Positions 7,855-16,670 of a stretch of 64,000 nt of DNA are shown in pieces. The stretch spans positions 248,001 to 312,000 of the forward strand of contig NZ_JAFMYV010000008.1 of the NCBI RefSeq assembly GCF_017353185.1, in the 5' to 3' direction. Numbering within the stretch: position 1 is the first letter of the stretch; each line of letters begins with the position of its first letter. The DNA is from Fibrella rubiginis. GTDB taxonomy: Bacteria; Bacteroidota; Bacteroidia; Cytophagales; Spirosomataceae. The position numbers and the translations under genes are program-made. The notes beneath the pieces are model-generated. The model was not told the origin of the DNA and did not search any database. It saw only the letters and a program-made list of their open reading frames with translations.

Positions 7855-9183
7855 ATGGCACAGACTACTGAACACAAGGAAAGTACGGCAACCGTCCGCA
7901 TTGTCTACCGCACCTACGACACCCTTAAAGATGGGTCACACCCTTTCTTTGTCTGCATTACCAAGAACCGTCAGCGCAAGTACGTAGCTACCGGCCTTAC
8001 CCTGCATCCGCACTACTGGAACGAGAAAACCCAAACGTTCCGTAAGAACGTGCCACCAGCGCAACGTAAGGCGTTAGAAACCGCTTTCGGCAAATGGATT
8101 GAGAAATATAGCGGAGCCGCTGAGGCCCTAGCTGATGCCGATGAGCAGCACGACGTAAAGACCGTAGTGGCCAAAGTCAGTGAGCAACGGGGAAACCTCC
8201 GCAAGTTTAAGCTACTGTCCTTCTTCGATGAGTTGATAAGCCAATTCGACCAGACCGGCAATGTAGGCAACCGCAAGGTTTACCGCGATGTACGGAACAA
8301 TCTGCAGCGGTTTGTGGGGGAAGGTCAAGACGTACCATTTGAAGCCGTGACGGTGAAGTTTTGCAACGATTGGGAGCGCAAGATGAGAAGTGAGGGACTG
8401 ACCGAAATAACGCTATCAGTGAAGTTCCGCACGTTACGGGCCGTACTGAATAAAGCTATTGCCAACAAATACGCTAAAGCCGATAGTTACCCATTTGCCC
8501 GAAACACCGCCGAAACGGGTAAGTTCTCAGTGGGCAAGTTTAATGTAAAGACTACCAAGCGGGCTATCAGTAAAGCTGACATTCGGAAGATTGAAACGTT
8601 CCAGCCGGAACCGTATGAAGGGCCATACGCCAGCCTGAGAGACACTAGCGACCGGCAACTGTTAGCCAAAGACCTGTTTCTGTTTTCGTACTACTGTGGA
8701 GGCATTAACTTCGTGGATATGGCCGCGCTGACGTGGGGTAATGTCGTTACGGACCTTCACGGCCACCAGCGGCTGACCTACACCCGCCAGAAAACGGGGG
8801 GGAAGTTCGCCGTTCGGCTGATGCCCGCCGCCCTAGCTATTCTGGAACGTTACAGGCAGGACGGTAAACCTCTTCCATCGGCTTATATATTCCCAATCCT
8901 GAACAGCACACTGCATAAAACAGCGATGCAAAAGCACAACCGCTGCAGCAAGATCATGAGCCAGGTCAACGCCGATTTAAAGACCATCGGTAAGGCTGTT
9001 GAGATTGACACGCTGCTAACTACCTATGTAGCCCGGCACAGCTTCGCTACCTCGCTACGTATGGCAGGGCAAGACGTGGCCGTAATTAGCCAGGCTATGG
9101 GCCACGCTGACGAAGCTACTACCCGTATTTACCTGCAAGAGTTAGGTACTGAACTGATTGACGCCGCTTACGAAAACCTGTAA
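7855..9183 (+). CDS. Tyrosine recombinase (integrase) of the element
   Basis: Site-specific recombinase for integration and excision, 442 aa from ATG 7855 (MAQTTEHKES); the frame opens earlier at a GTG inside the arm-site repeat, which is less likely. An N-terminal arm-binding segment (IVYRTYDTLKDGSHPFFVCI) and an SAM-like core-binding domain (about 110-215) precede the catalytic domain. Visible catalytic residues are Lys in RQKTGGKF, Arg394 in TTYVARHSFAT, His417 in MGHADEATT and the nucleophile Tyr426 in RIYLQ. The position normally holding the first catalytic Arg reads CGGINFVDMA with Gly, a substitution reminiscent of IntDOT of CTnDOT, which also lacks that Arg. It is located directly next to the left att repeat. 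Confidence 0.93.
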   Translation: MAQTTEHKESTATVRIVYRTYDTLKDGSHPFFVCITKNRQRKYVATGLTLHPHYWNEKTQTFRKNVPPAQRKALETAFGKWIEKYSGAAEALADADEQHDVKTVVAKVSEQRGNLRKFKLLSFFDELISQFDQTGNVGNRKVYRDVRNNLQRFVGEGQDVPFEAVTVKFCNDWERKMRSEGLTEITLSVKFRTLRAVLNKAIANKYAKADSYPFARNTAETGKFSVGKFNVKTTKRAISKADIRKIETFQPEPYEGPYASLRDTSDRQLLAKDLFLFSYYCGGINFVDMAALTWGNVVTDLHGHQRLTYTRQKTGGKFAVRLMPAALAILERYRQDGKPLPSAYIFPILNSTLHKTAMQKHNRCSKIMSQVNADLKTIGKAVEIDTLLTTYVARHSFATSLRMAGQDVAVISQAMGHADEATTRIYLQELGTELIDAAYENL

Positions 9184-9196
9184 CCTCAACTAGTCA

Positions 9197-10981
9197 ATGG
9201 AGATGTTTATCACTAATACATTTTTGAGTACCAAAGACTGGGAGGCAATATGTCAGCCCGTAATCGAAGAACATGCCTTAGCTGACTTCTTGTCGGTTAA
9301 TGCACCGGACATTGTACATGAAAACGCCTTTTTTCGTGACGCTGAAGGTAACCCCGTCGAACCTGTTTCTGTCAACTTTTGCGAGGATGGAACAATTACG
9401 GATCAAGACGGGATGCCGCTAAAAGGCATTCCCTACACATTGTCGAATCAAAAACGATTGGCCATTAAGGACGATCCAACAGATTTCTTTGAGATCTTTC
9501 AGCGGGAGTTACAAAGCCGAGGACTAATAGATAAAGTATTTACCCATGGCCTTTTTAAAATTGAACTCACAAAAGAAATAAACAGGCTTATAGAACTCCA
9601 TAAAAGCAGAGCAACATACCAACGGATTAATATTGAAGTCTTAGCTTTAGCCGTTTCTTTTTTAGAGTACCTGAGCCAACCAAGCACAGCACCACCGGGC
9701 CGCAATGAGCCTGATCAAGCTATTAGACCTGCCCCAGCAACGAAACAGGTACGTCCAATTTCTCAGCCATCAACGAACGAAGTTTCTGAAAAAGTAGACT
9801 CGAATACGCACGGCTTTGAAACCGCGTTCATCAACCAGCTTGCCCAAGAATCTATGACACCTGAAAAGCCTGCTAGCTATCCGGTATACGATGACCAGCG
9901 GCTGCAAACTGACTACAAGTATAGATATGATAAGGTTGATGAGTTAGTAGCCTATATGGCCACGATTGAGCCTTACACGGAGCGGGTACTATACTTCATG
10001 CGGGTATCGCAGGACATGGGATTAGAGTTGAGTATGTTCAACAGGGGGGGGCGTAAACTAGCTGAGCGCAAGAGCGAGTATAACGGCAATGCTTTTTTAG
10101 ATGAGGCTGGCAATACTGTGCCCTACAAGATTTGGAGCCTGCCTTATAGGAACGATACGGAACATATTATTTCAAAGAAGCAGTGGTTTTTAGCCATTCG
10201 ACATGAGCTATATCCTGCTTTTGAACGATGGGAAAATATACCGCTAGAACAGCGTAAAGCCGAATTTATGGCCGCCACATCGATTGTAAACCCGGCTGAA
10301 AAGGTTCACTTTCATTTAGCTCAAATCGAAGATGATATAAAGGAGCTACAGGAAGAGTACGATATTTTTCAAAAAGGGAAAACGGGAGAAGAGGCTTGGG
10401 AGCCTGATAAGATCAAGCGGCAACGCCTTAAAGCCTCAGCACTCATTGAACGTGAATTGGTGGGCGTTAATGCCATAAACTGGCTGGCTTTTCATCACTC
10501 AAAGTACCTGCAACTATTTGGCATTCTATGGGATATGGTCGCCTTCAAGCTATTCTTGTTGAGTCTGAGTCAACCTATAAATGATTCTACAAATAACGTA
10601 CCTGAGTCTACAGCCACCGACAAGGACCGGGAAGCCACGAAAGACAAACAAAATAATATTCGGCTATTTTCTGATCTGTTAGCGGGCAGTTTCACAAAAA
10701 AAGAACTGGACAATTTATTGATCCACGTTCGTATGAAAGATCAACTTACTGGTAAGAATATATGGCCTCAAAAATACAAATCTGCTATATGGGGGATCAT
10801 TGACGCTTTAGATGCCAAAAATCATTTAATTAAAACGACCAGAACAGAATTTGGAAAGAGTTTAGGAGATTATATAGGTCTGGGTAGTACTAGAGTAAAA
10901 GATGGTCATTCTACAATACAAGATGTTATAAAGAAAAAAGCATTATCCTATCTAAATCAGCCAGTTAACAGTAAGAAATAG
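9197..10981 (+). CDS. Unknown 594-aa protein next to integrase
   Basis: Not recognised with confidence. It begins 13 nt after the integrase stop, suggesting one transcript. Residues 1-150 are a mixed fold; 160-220 is a Pro/Ser/Thr linker. A central part (about 240-330) has an aromatic-rich segment (DDQRLQTDYKYRYDKVDELV), and around residues 370-420 there is a charged helix likely to form a coiled coil (LAQIEDDIKELQEEYDIFQK). One hydrophobic helix lies near 440-460. The C-terminal 100 residues (LLAGSFTKKELDNLLIH... SAIWGIIDAL) resemble C-terminal segments I have seen in other Bacteroidota element proteins of the integrase neighbourhood. A regulatory or recombination-accessory role is plausible but unproven. 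Confidence 0.75.
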   Translation: MEMFITNTFLSTKDWEAICQPVIEEHALADFLSVNAPDIVHENAFFRDAEGNPVEPVSVNFCEDGTITDQDGMPLKGIPYTLSNQKRLAIKDDPTDFFEIFQRELQSRGLIDKVFTHGLFKIELTKEINRLIELHKSRATYQRINIEVLALAVSFLEYLSQPSTAPPGRNEPDQAIRPAPATKQVRPISQPSTNEVSEKVDSNTHGFETAFINQLAQESMTPEKPASYPVYDDQRLQTDYKYRYDKVDELVAYMATIEPYTERVLYFMRVSQDMGLELSMFNRGGRKLAERKSEYNGNAFLDEAGNTVPYKIWSLPYRNDTEHIISKKQWFLAIRHELYPAFERWENIPLEQRKAEFMAATSIVNPAEKVHFHLAQIEDDIKELQEEYDIFQKGKTGEEAWEPDKIKRQRLKASALIERELVGVNAINWLAFHHSKYLQLFGILWDMVAFKLFLLSLSQPINDSTNNVPESTATDKDREATKDKQNNIRLFSDLLAGSFTKKELDNLLIHVRMKDQLTGKNIWPQKYKSAIWGIIDALDAKNHLIKTTRTEFGKSLGDYIGLGSTRVKDGHSTIQDVIKKKALSYLNQPVNSKK

Positions 10982-11066
10982 TACAATAGGGAACAACAGA
11001 GAACGTGTTCCCTGTTGCGCTCAGCGTTGCTGGTTACTCCTACGAACCACAAAAAATCGTAGGAAT

Positions 11067-11474
11067 ATGAAGTCTGTTCTTATTCAACTTTCAGGCCAAG
11101 ACCTTGAAACACTTATTTTTGATTGTGTCGATAGAGCAATCAAATTCAATTATTCTACCAACCCAACGAACTCCGATGCCGAGCCGTTCGGAACTTTCGG
11201 TTGGTTGCAGGGTGTTTGCGCTGGCATTCCTGCCAGTACGCTACGCATCAAATCAGCGGCAGGTGAAATACCGGGCGTGAAGAAATTCGGCAAGCGGGTA
11301 TTGTATGACAAAGCCGAGGTGGTGAACTGGCTACGCAGCCAGAGCAAACCAGCAAAACCGGATGCCGCCGAACTTGAGCAAGTGGCCGAGCAACAGGTAA
11401 ACGTCCGACTGGAAAAACGCCGGGATGCCACTCAGGCGAAACGCACCACCCGACCAACTACGGCCCGCCCATGA
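11067..11474 (+). CDS. Excisionase-like helix-turn-helix protein
   Basis: A 135-aa DNA-binding protein. Residues about 45-90 form the MerR/excisionase-type winged HTH seen in element-encoded Xis proteins: ...GVCAGIPASTLRIKSAAG, then PGVKKFGKRVLYDKAEVVNWL, where a Thr/Leu-containing recognition helix is followed by a beta wing and a helix ending in W-L. The C-terminal 45 residues are charged and Arg-rich. It probably controls excision directionality or element gene expression. Its stop overlaps the ATG of a 31-aa membrane microprotein in an ATGA junction. Confidence 0.8.
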   Translation: MKSVLIQLSGQDLETLIFDCVDRAIKFNYSTNPTNSDAEPFGTFGWLQGVCAGIPASTLRIKSAAGEIPGVKKFGKRVLYDKAEVVNWLRSQSKPAKPDAAELEQVAEQQVNVRLEKRRDATQAKRTTRPTTARP

Positions 11475-11566
11475 ACACGCTAATCGACTCTCTGTTTGCG
11501 CTGGCAATCTTCGCCCTGTTCATGGCTGCAAACACCTGGCTTTGCCGACGCAACAGCCGCCGTTAA
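11471..11566 (+). CDS. 31-aa single-span membrane microprotein
   Basis: A small ORF whose ATG overlaps the stop of the excisionase-like gene (ATGA at 11471-11474), so it would be translated by coupling. The peptide is MNTLIDSLFALAIFALFMAAN followed by a short tail ending CRRNSRR: one hydrophobic helix then a basic end, consistent with an inner-membrane peptide with a positive cytoplasmic tail. Nothing homologous is recalled. The overlap and clean membrane-like composition support it being real, but length alone makes the call uncertain. Possible roles are a small toxin, a membrane anchor or a phage-exclusion peptide (speculative). Confidence 0.5.
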   Translation: MNTLIDSLFALAIFALFMAANTWLCRRNSRR

Positions 11567-11592
11567 TCCCCCTTATTTCTCGAACATAAAAA

Positions 11593-11635
11593 CGGGCCGG
11601 TGCTACCAACACCGACCCGCTAACCCTTCTTTTTG
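11593..11635 (+). promoter_or_regulatory. Leader hairpin with T-rich tract before DUF3987 gene
   Basis: Arms 11593-11602 and 11610-11619 pair in 9 of 10 positions, followed after a short gap by TTCTTTTT ending three nt before the ATG at 11638. It could end the upstream xis transcript or act as a leader attenuator; the distance between stem and T-run makes a classic terminator less certain. Confidence 0.4.
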
Positions 11636-11637
11636 CC

Positions 11638-13107
11638 ATGCCTGAAGGACAAGACAAAAATACACCCCTGCTGCCTGAAACTCAACAACGCGGTTCGCGT
11701 ATTGGCGATATGACAGATGAGGACTTAGCCGCAACGGCTAACCTCGACTTCACCACCGATCAACAAAACGGAGTGTCCCAAACGCGGGACATGGGACACA
11801 CTAAAACAACCTGCTTTCCTGAAACCCTGTTTGGTAATCTCCCCCCGCTGCTACGTGCTGCCTGCAACGTGCTGACTACTCAGACTGAAAAGGAGGTGCT
11901 TTTAGTTGGGGCGTTGGGCGTGGTCAGCGGCATTCTGCCTAATGTGATTGGCCACTACGACGGGCGTTATATCGGGCCAAATCTTTATATATACATACTG
12001 GCCGGGTACGGCGTTGGCAAGGGTGGGTTAGAACACGCCCGGTACTTGGGTGCTCCTATCCATGCTGGTAAGCGGAGCGACTATGAACGGGCTGTTGAGG
12101 AATACGAGCAACAGAAGCAACAATACGAGCGAGACAAAAAAGACTTTGCCCGCGCCAAATCGACGTTGGCAGAGGCCCCGCGCCAACCAACCCCGCCCCC
12201 CAACCTGATGCTTTATGTTCCTGCTAATTCATCGAAGACAGGGCTATATCAGGTGTTGCACGAAAACGAGGGGCGGTTAATCATTTTTGAGACCGAAGGA
12301 GACACGCTTGCCGACACGCTCAAACAGGATTATGCCAACTTTTCTGACGGGTTACGCAAAGCGTTTCACCACGAATCAATTAGTTATTTCAGGCGTGGTA
12401 ATGGTGGGGAGTATGTAGAGGTACAAAGCCCGTACCTGTCGTTGGTGCTTTCGTCAACGTTCGATCAATTAAAGACGCTCATACCAAATCCTGAAAATGG
12501 TTTATTCAGTCGCTTTCTGTTTTATGAACTTTCAGGTACGTCAACGTTCAAGAACGTATTTGACAAACGAAAGCGGGACTACGCGACCTATTTTGAAGAA
12601 GCGGGCCGCGAACTGAGCCGCCTGTATGACCATCTGAGCAAGCGAACGGAGCCGCTGTATTTTGATCTGACCAGCGATCAGCAAGAACGATTCCTTGCTC
12701 AGTTTCAAACCTGGAAGACACAGATTCGAGACGACGCCGGGGCTGAACTCGAAGGGACAGTAAACCGGCTGGCTGTTATCTGCTTTCGCGTGGCCATGCT
12801 GTACACTGTACTGCGGGTTTGGCATCGCGGAACCCTACCCGAAACGGTCATAGAATGCGAAGACGTGGATTTTGACAACGCACTACTTACTGTCGATACG
12901 TTACGGATTCATGCGCTCAGTGTGTGGTCACGCTTACCCCGCAAAGCCGACGTAAACGAAGCAGAAGAGGCGGACGCTACCAAGCTTGAGCAGAAACGAC
13001 GGTGCCGGGAGTTGCACAGCTTGGGTTTATCCGTTCGGGAAATCGCTAAGCAGGTGTTGGGTTCAGAATCTAAGAAATCGACCGTTTACCGATGGATACA
13101 TTGCTAG
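11638..13107 (+). CDS. DUF3987 family protein (helicase/primase-associated ATPase-like) with C-terminal HTH
   Basis: A 489-aa protein of the DUF3987 family, common in Bacteroidota integrated elements beside BT4734-type primases. After a 60-residue variable start, LPPLLRAACNVLTTQTEKEV begins the family core. A P-loop-like segment LAGYGVGKGGLEHAR (about residues 120-134) has the GKG form seen in the family rather than GK[ST]. A charged coiled coil follows (YERAVEEYEQQKQQYERDKK). Later comes LYVPANSSKTGLYQVL, an acidic motif (IFETEGDTLAD) and the GLFSRFLFYEL stretch. The last 35 residues (LHSLGLSVREIAKQVL ... STVYRWI) form a resolvase-type HTH. It overlaps the primase-like gene by 16 nt. Likely element replication or maintenance; the exact activity is unknown. 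Confidence 0.85.
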   Translation: MPEGQDKNTPLLPETQQRGSRIGDMTDEDLAATANLDFTTDQQNGVSQTRDMGHTKTTCFPETLFGNLPPLLRAACNVLTTQTEKEVLLVGALGVVSGILPNVIGHYDGRYIGPNLYIYILAGYGVGKGGLEHARYLGAPIHAGKRSDYERAVEEYEQQKQQYERDKKDFARAKSTLAEAPRQPTPPPNLMLYVPANSSKTGLYQVLHENEGRLIIFETEGDTLADTLKQDYANFSDGLRKAFHHESISYFRRGNGGEYVEVQSPYLSLVLSSTFDQLKTLIPNPENGLFSRFLFYELSGTSTFKNVFDKRKRDYATYFEEAGRELSRLYDHLSKRTEPLYFDLTSDQQERFLAQFQTWKTQIRDDAGAELEGTVNRLAVICFRVAMLYTVLRVWHRGTLPETVIECEDVDFDNALLTVDTLRIHALSVWSRLPRKADVNEAEEADATKLEQKRRCRELHSLGLSVREIAKQVLGSESKKSTVYRWIHC

Positions 13108-14222
13108 CGCCCCTTGTCCCTGTCCTAGAAATGGGACGGGACATTTTAGGACACCACCACCCGACGCTGTTAGACGTACCTATCAGCTATTTCCATAGTG
13201 CCTATGCCAATGTACCCAGCCAGACCACCACGTTACGCCGGATGGTGGGCACGAGGTATTATAAACAGCAGATTGAAGCCATACGCAACCAGGCAGACCC
13301 CGCCGAACAATCGAAGCGCAAGAAGCAGTTACCCGCCTTTACGCTGGCACTATTATACCACCGCCGAGAGAGGGCTTCGATTTCGGCACAGGTAAACCAA
13401 CAATGGCCCATGCTGATGGGTGATATAGACGCGAAGGACAACCCAGAACTAGACATGGCCCTAGTAAAGCGGGATCTTGCCCGCTTGCCCTATGTGTTAC
13501 TTTGTGCTCAGTCAGTACGCGGTGGGTTATGGTTTGTGGTTCGACTACCTGACCACCAAACCCCCGCTACGCTGCAAGCTCATTTCGGGTACGTGAAAAA
13601 GTTGTTTGCTGACCTATTCGGAATCGTCTTAGATCGGAGCAAAGGAGGCAACCCCACTCACTTACGTTATGTATCATATGACCCTGCCCCGTACCTTAAC
13701 GAAGCCGCTACTGAACTGACCGGAACGTACACGGAAAAAGTGACCTTTCTCAAATCATCCTCTAATCAAACGCCTCGATATACCAGACCCAATACCCAGG
13801 CATTGAGCCGCCCAAATTTGTTGAAACGTGTAGCAAGTTTAGCTGAGCAAGCCGCTGAGGGCGAACGACACGATAAACTATTAAAGGCGGCAAAGCTGGC
13901 CGGTGGGTACGTGGCTACGGGGAATCTACACGAACAAGATGCCATCGATGCCCTCGAAACGGTAGCGAGTGAATGGGACAATTTTACCAAGTCACAACGT
14001 ACCATCCGCGACGGTATCCGGTATGGTCTGCAAGCTCCTATCGAACCCACTACAGATGGTTCTACACAGTCAAGTTATCCGGTTTTACCCGGTTCCTACG
14101 TACCCAGCCAACCCGAAACGACAACACCTAAAGGCCCGCTGATTGTAAAAACGTTGGCCGATTGGGCCGCGAACCCTGGTTCGATATTGCGTCCTGATGA
14201 AGATCAGCTTGAGCGATTGTAA
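13092..14222 (+). CDS. BT4734/VirE_N-type primase-like protein
   Basis: A 376-aa protein resembling the BT4734-like N-terminal domain (often labelled VirE N-terminal), which is found at the front of primase proteins of Bacteroidota elements. Recognisable segments are ALLYHRRERASISAQVNQ, MLMGDIDAKDNPELDMALVK with metal-type acidic residues, YVLLCAQSVRGGLWFVVRLP, and NPTHLRYVSYDPAPYLN. The C-terminal part (HDKLLKAAKLAGGYVATGNL, then ...DALETVASEW) resembles the helical PriCT-like region after primase domains. It overlaps the DUF3987 gene, and the pair probably works as the element replication module. No separate origin was identified. Confidence 0.8.
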   Translation: MDTLLAPLVPVLEMGRDILGHHHPTLLDVPISYFHSAYANVPSQTTTLRRMVGTRYYKQQIEAIRNQADPAEQSKRKKQLPAFTLALLYHRRERASISAQVNQQWPMLMGDIDAKDNPELDMALVKRDLARLPYVLLCAQSVRGGLWFVVRLPDHQTPATLQAHFGYVKKLFADLFGIVLDRSKGGNPTHLRYVSYDPAPYLNEAATELTGTYTEKVTFLKSSSNQTPRYTRPNTQALSRPNLLKRVASLAEQAAEGERHDKLLKAAKLAGGYVATGNLHEQDAIDALETVASEWDNFTKSQRTIRDGIRYGLQAPIEPTTDGSTQSSYPVLPGSYVPSQPETTTPKGPLIVKTLADWAANPGSILRPDEDQLERL

Positions 14223-14267
14223 CTTAACGACAATAGTCAATTATCAACTCTCCAACTTACCTACACA

Positions 14268-14924
14268 ATGGGACGACGTAGCACAGGTGCATGGACAACA
14301 GGGGAATCTATGCGAATTGAACTTAGCTATTTACTCAAGCACCAATTTTTTGTACGGGGGAAGGATGTAGCCCGTTCGTTGAGCTGGAACCGCAATGGCA
14401 AACCAAGCGGTGATATCTACGTCGTCAGTCATTGGTCAAAAAAGGATACCCCGACGCTCAACTTGATGTACAAAACTACTGACCGCGAAACGGGTGAGGT
14501 GGAACAACGAAATGACACGATTTACCTGGAGAGCGTACCGAGCAATTTAGGAAAGGGAGAGGTCTTATACTTCTTGTGCCCTGAAAGCGGCCAACGTTGC
14601 CGGATATTGTATAGGGCTTATGACAGTCGTATCTGGAAGAGCCGCGAGGCCTACAAGAACCGACTGTACTACACCGGTCAAAAGTGTTCTAAACTTGACC
14701 TCTTCAATACCCGCTATTGGGAGTTAGACGATGTAATAAAAAAGATACATAAGGAACGGGTAGTCGAAACGTACCGGGGGCGAATTACCAGGCGTTTTGC
14801 CCGTTTGCAGGAGTTAGAATTTAAGAAAAAGTGCGCTGATCATATGCGTTGGTCGCCAGCAGGTATGACTTTACGTATAAGGCGGGCCATTTTTGACGAA
14901 AACGGGAACGTAAAGCCTTGTTAA
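14268..14924 (+). CDS. Cys-motif element protein, copy A
   Basis: A 218-aa protein of unknown function. The core is ESVPSNLGKGEVLYFLCPES then GQRCRILYR: an aromatic strand leading into C-x5-C, like half a zinc ribbon, followed by Y/W-rich and basic segments (REAYKNRLYYTGQKCSKL) and a VVETYRGRITRRFARLQELE tail. The same layout appears in the disrupted gene at 23007-23585 (VPSNLGKG, C-x5-C, TYRG), so the element carries two family members flanking the RM and proteasome-like genes. Similar CP-x-TG-x-RCRKLY proteins are, to my recollection, scattered in Bacteroidota mobile DNA. The product is probably a cytosolic nucleic-acid-binding protein (inference). Confidence 0.75.
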   Translation: MGRRSTGAWTTGESMRIELSYLLKHQFFVRGKDVARSLSWNRNGKPSGDIYVVSHWSKKDTPTLNLMYKTTDRETGEVEQRNDTIYLESVPSNLGKGEVLYFLCPESGQRCRILYRAYDSRIWKSREAYKNRLYYTGQKCSKLDLFNTRYWELDDVIKKIHKERVVETYRGRITRRFARLQELEFKKKCADHMRWSPAGMTLRIRRAIFDENGNVKPC

Positions 14925-15011
14925 TGAGTGCACTAAATTGCTTATGTGTCATTCGCCCTAAGGATTTAGGTTATTTTTTAGCGCTTGACCGCTCATTATC
15001 GCTAGTAAGAG

Positions 15012-15044
15012 TTGTGAAAGAACCAGAAAGAATGTACATTTTTG
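15012..15044 (+). promoter_or_regulatory. Bacteroidota-type promoter for hsdMSR
   Basis: TTG at 15012-15014, a 20-nt spacer, then TACATTTTTG at 15035-15044, close to the -33 TTG / -7 TAnnTTTG consensus. It would start transcription about 15050, some 30 nt before the hsdM ATG at 15082. Confidence 0.55.
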
Positions 15045-15081
15045 TAGTTCACATAGCCTTAAGTACCCCCATTACGTACCC

Positions 15082-16668
15082 ATGTCAATTGATCAAAAAC
15101 GTCTCTTAGAACAATCGCTCTGGAACATTGCCAACGCCCTACGGGGCAAGATGGATGCCGACGATTTCCGAGACTATATCTTGGGTTTCATCTTCTACAA
15201 GTATCTGTCTGAGAAGATGGAGCTATACGCCAATGAGTTATTGGCCACCGATGAAATTACCTATACTGCCCTTAACGAAGCCGATGCCGACCACGCCGAA
15301 CTGTTGGCAGCGGTGAAAGAAGAGGCCGTTGACCAATTGGGGTTCTTTCTAAAGCCCAATGAGCTATTCAAAGAGATCGTTAAAAAGGGACAGTCGAAAG
15401 CCGAAGGGCAATCAGACGATAACAAATCTAACTTCATCTTAGGCGACCTGGCTACCATCCTCAACAACATCGAACAAAGCACGATGGGCAGCGAGAGCGA
15501 AGAGGATTTTAACCGGCTCTTTGAAGACCTTGATCTAACCTCAAGCAAGCTAGGGCGTACCGAATCGGCAAAGAACGCGCTGATTGTGAAAGTACTGGAA
15601 CACCTTAACGCGATAGACTTTGACCTAAGCAACGCCGAATCAGACATATTAGGCGATGCTTACGAATACCTGATTGGTCAGTTTGCCAGCGGGGCCGGTA
15701 AAAAGGCCGGTGAGTTCTATACGCCGCAACAGGTATCTAAAATCCTAGCTAAGCTTGTTACGACCGGCAAAACGAAGCTACGTTCTGTATATGACCCTAC
15801 GTGCGGTTCGGGTTCATTGCTACTGCGGGTAGCCAAAGAAGTGAAGGAGGTATCGAACTTCTACGGGCAAGAGTTGAATCGCACGACCTACAACCTTGCC
15901 CGTATGAATATGATCTTGCACGACGTGCATTATCGAAAGTTCGACATACGGCAGGACGACACGTTGGAGCACCCGCAACACATCGACAAGCGATTTGAAG
16001 CCATTGTGGCGAACCCGCCGTTTTCGACACAATGGAGTGCAAGTCCACTACACTTATCTGACGACAGGTTTAGCCAGTATGGCCGTTTAGCACCCGCCTC
16101 AAAGGCTGATTTTGCTTTTGTGCAACACATGATACATCACTTAGCCGAGAATGGACAAATGGCCGTTGTGGTAGCTCATGGCGTACTGTTCCGGGGCGGT
16201 GCTGAGGGCCACATACGCGAACACCTGATAGCGGATAAAAACTATCTAGACGCGGTAATTGGCTTACCCGCTAACATCTTCTACGGTACAAGCATACCCA
16301 CGGCCATACTGGTATTTAAGAAATGCCGCGAACAGCCGAACGACATTTTGTTTGTTGATGCCAGTGCTCACTTTCAGAAAGGCAAGAATCAGAACTACTT
16401 ACGTGATACTGACATTGATAAGATTATCGACACATATCGGGGCCGATTGGTGGAAGATAAATACAGTTACCGCGCCACAGTGGATGCCGTAAAGGCCAAC
16501 GAATACAACCTCAATATTCAGCGCTACGTCGATACGTTCGCTGAGGAAGCAGCTATTGACCTTGACAGCCTAGCCAATCAGTTGCAGGCCCTTGACAGCG
16601 ACATAGCTACTACCGATGCTACCATAGCCGATTTTTGCCGCCAACTGAATATCTCAACGCCGTTCTGA
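15082..16668 (+). CDS. hsdM: Type I restriction-modification methyltransferase subunit HsdM
   Basis: N6-adenine methyltransferase subunit of a type I RM complex (M2S for modification, R2M2S for restriction). It has 528 aa. The N-terminal helical HsdM domain (LWNIANALRGKMDADDFRDY) covers about residues 1-150. The catalytic domain carries SAM motif I DPTCGSGSLLLR near residue 238 and motif IV NPPFS near 311, both intact. The last 40 residues form a helical region that contacts HsdS. It precedes hsdS by only 2 nt (TGAAGATG) and probably shares the promoter at 15012-15044. Identification is secure. Confidence 0.97.
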   Translation: MSIDQKRLLEQSLWNIANALRGKMDADDFRDYILGFIFYKYLSEKMELYANELLATDEITYTALNEADADHAELLAAVKEEAVDQLGFFLKPNELFKEIVKKGQSKAEGQSDDNKSNFILGDLATILNNIEQSTMGSESEEDFNRLFEDLDLTSSKLGRTESAKNALIVKVLEHLNAIDFDLSNAESDILGDAYEYLIGQFASGAGKKAGEFYTPQQVSKILAKLVTTGKTKLRSVYDPTCGSGSLLLRVAKEVKEVSNFYGQELNRTTYNLARMNMILHDVHYRKFDIRQDDTLEHPQHIDKRFEAIVANPPFSTQWSASPLHLSDDRFSQYGRLAPASKADFAFVQHMIHHLAENGQMAVVVAHGVLFRGGAEGHIREHLIADKNYLDAVIGLPANIFYGTSIPTAILVFKKCREQPNDILFVDASAHFQKGKNQNYLRDTDIDKIIDTYRGRLVEDKYSYRATVDAVKANEYNLNIQRYVDTFAEEAAIDLDSLANQLQALDSDIATTDATIADFCRQLNISTPF

Positions 16669-16670
16669 AG

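Noticed and set aside
14918..15109. 63-codon frame before hsdM
   Set aside because: Overlaps the likely hsd promoter and the hsdM start in another frame.
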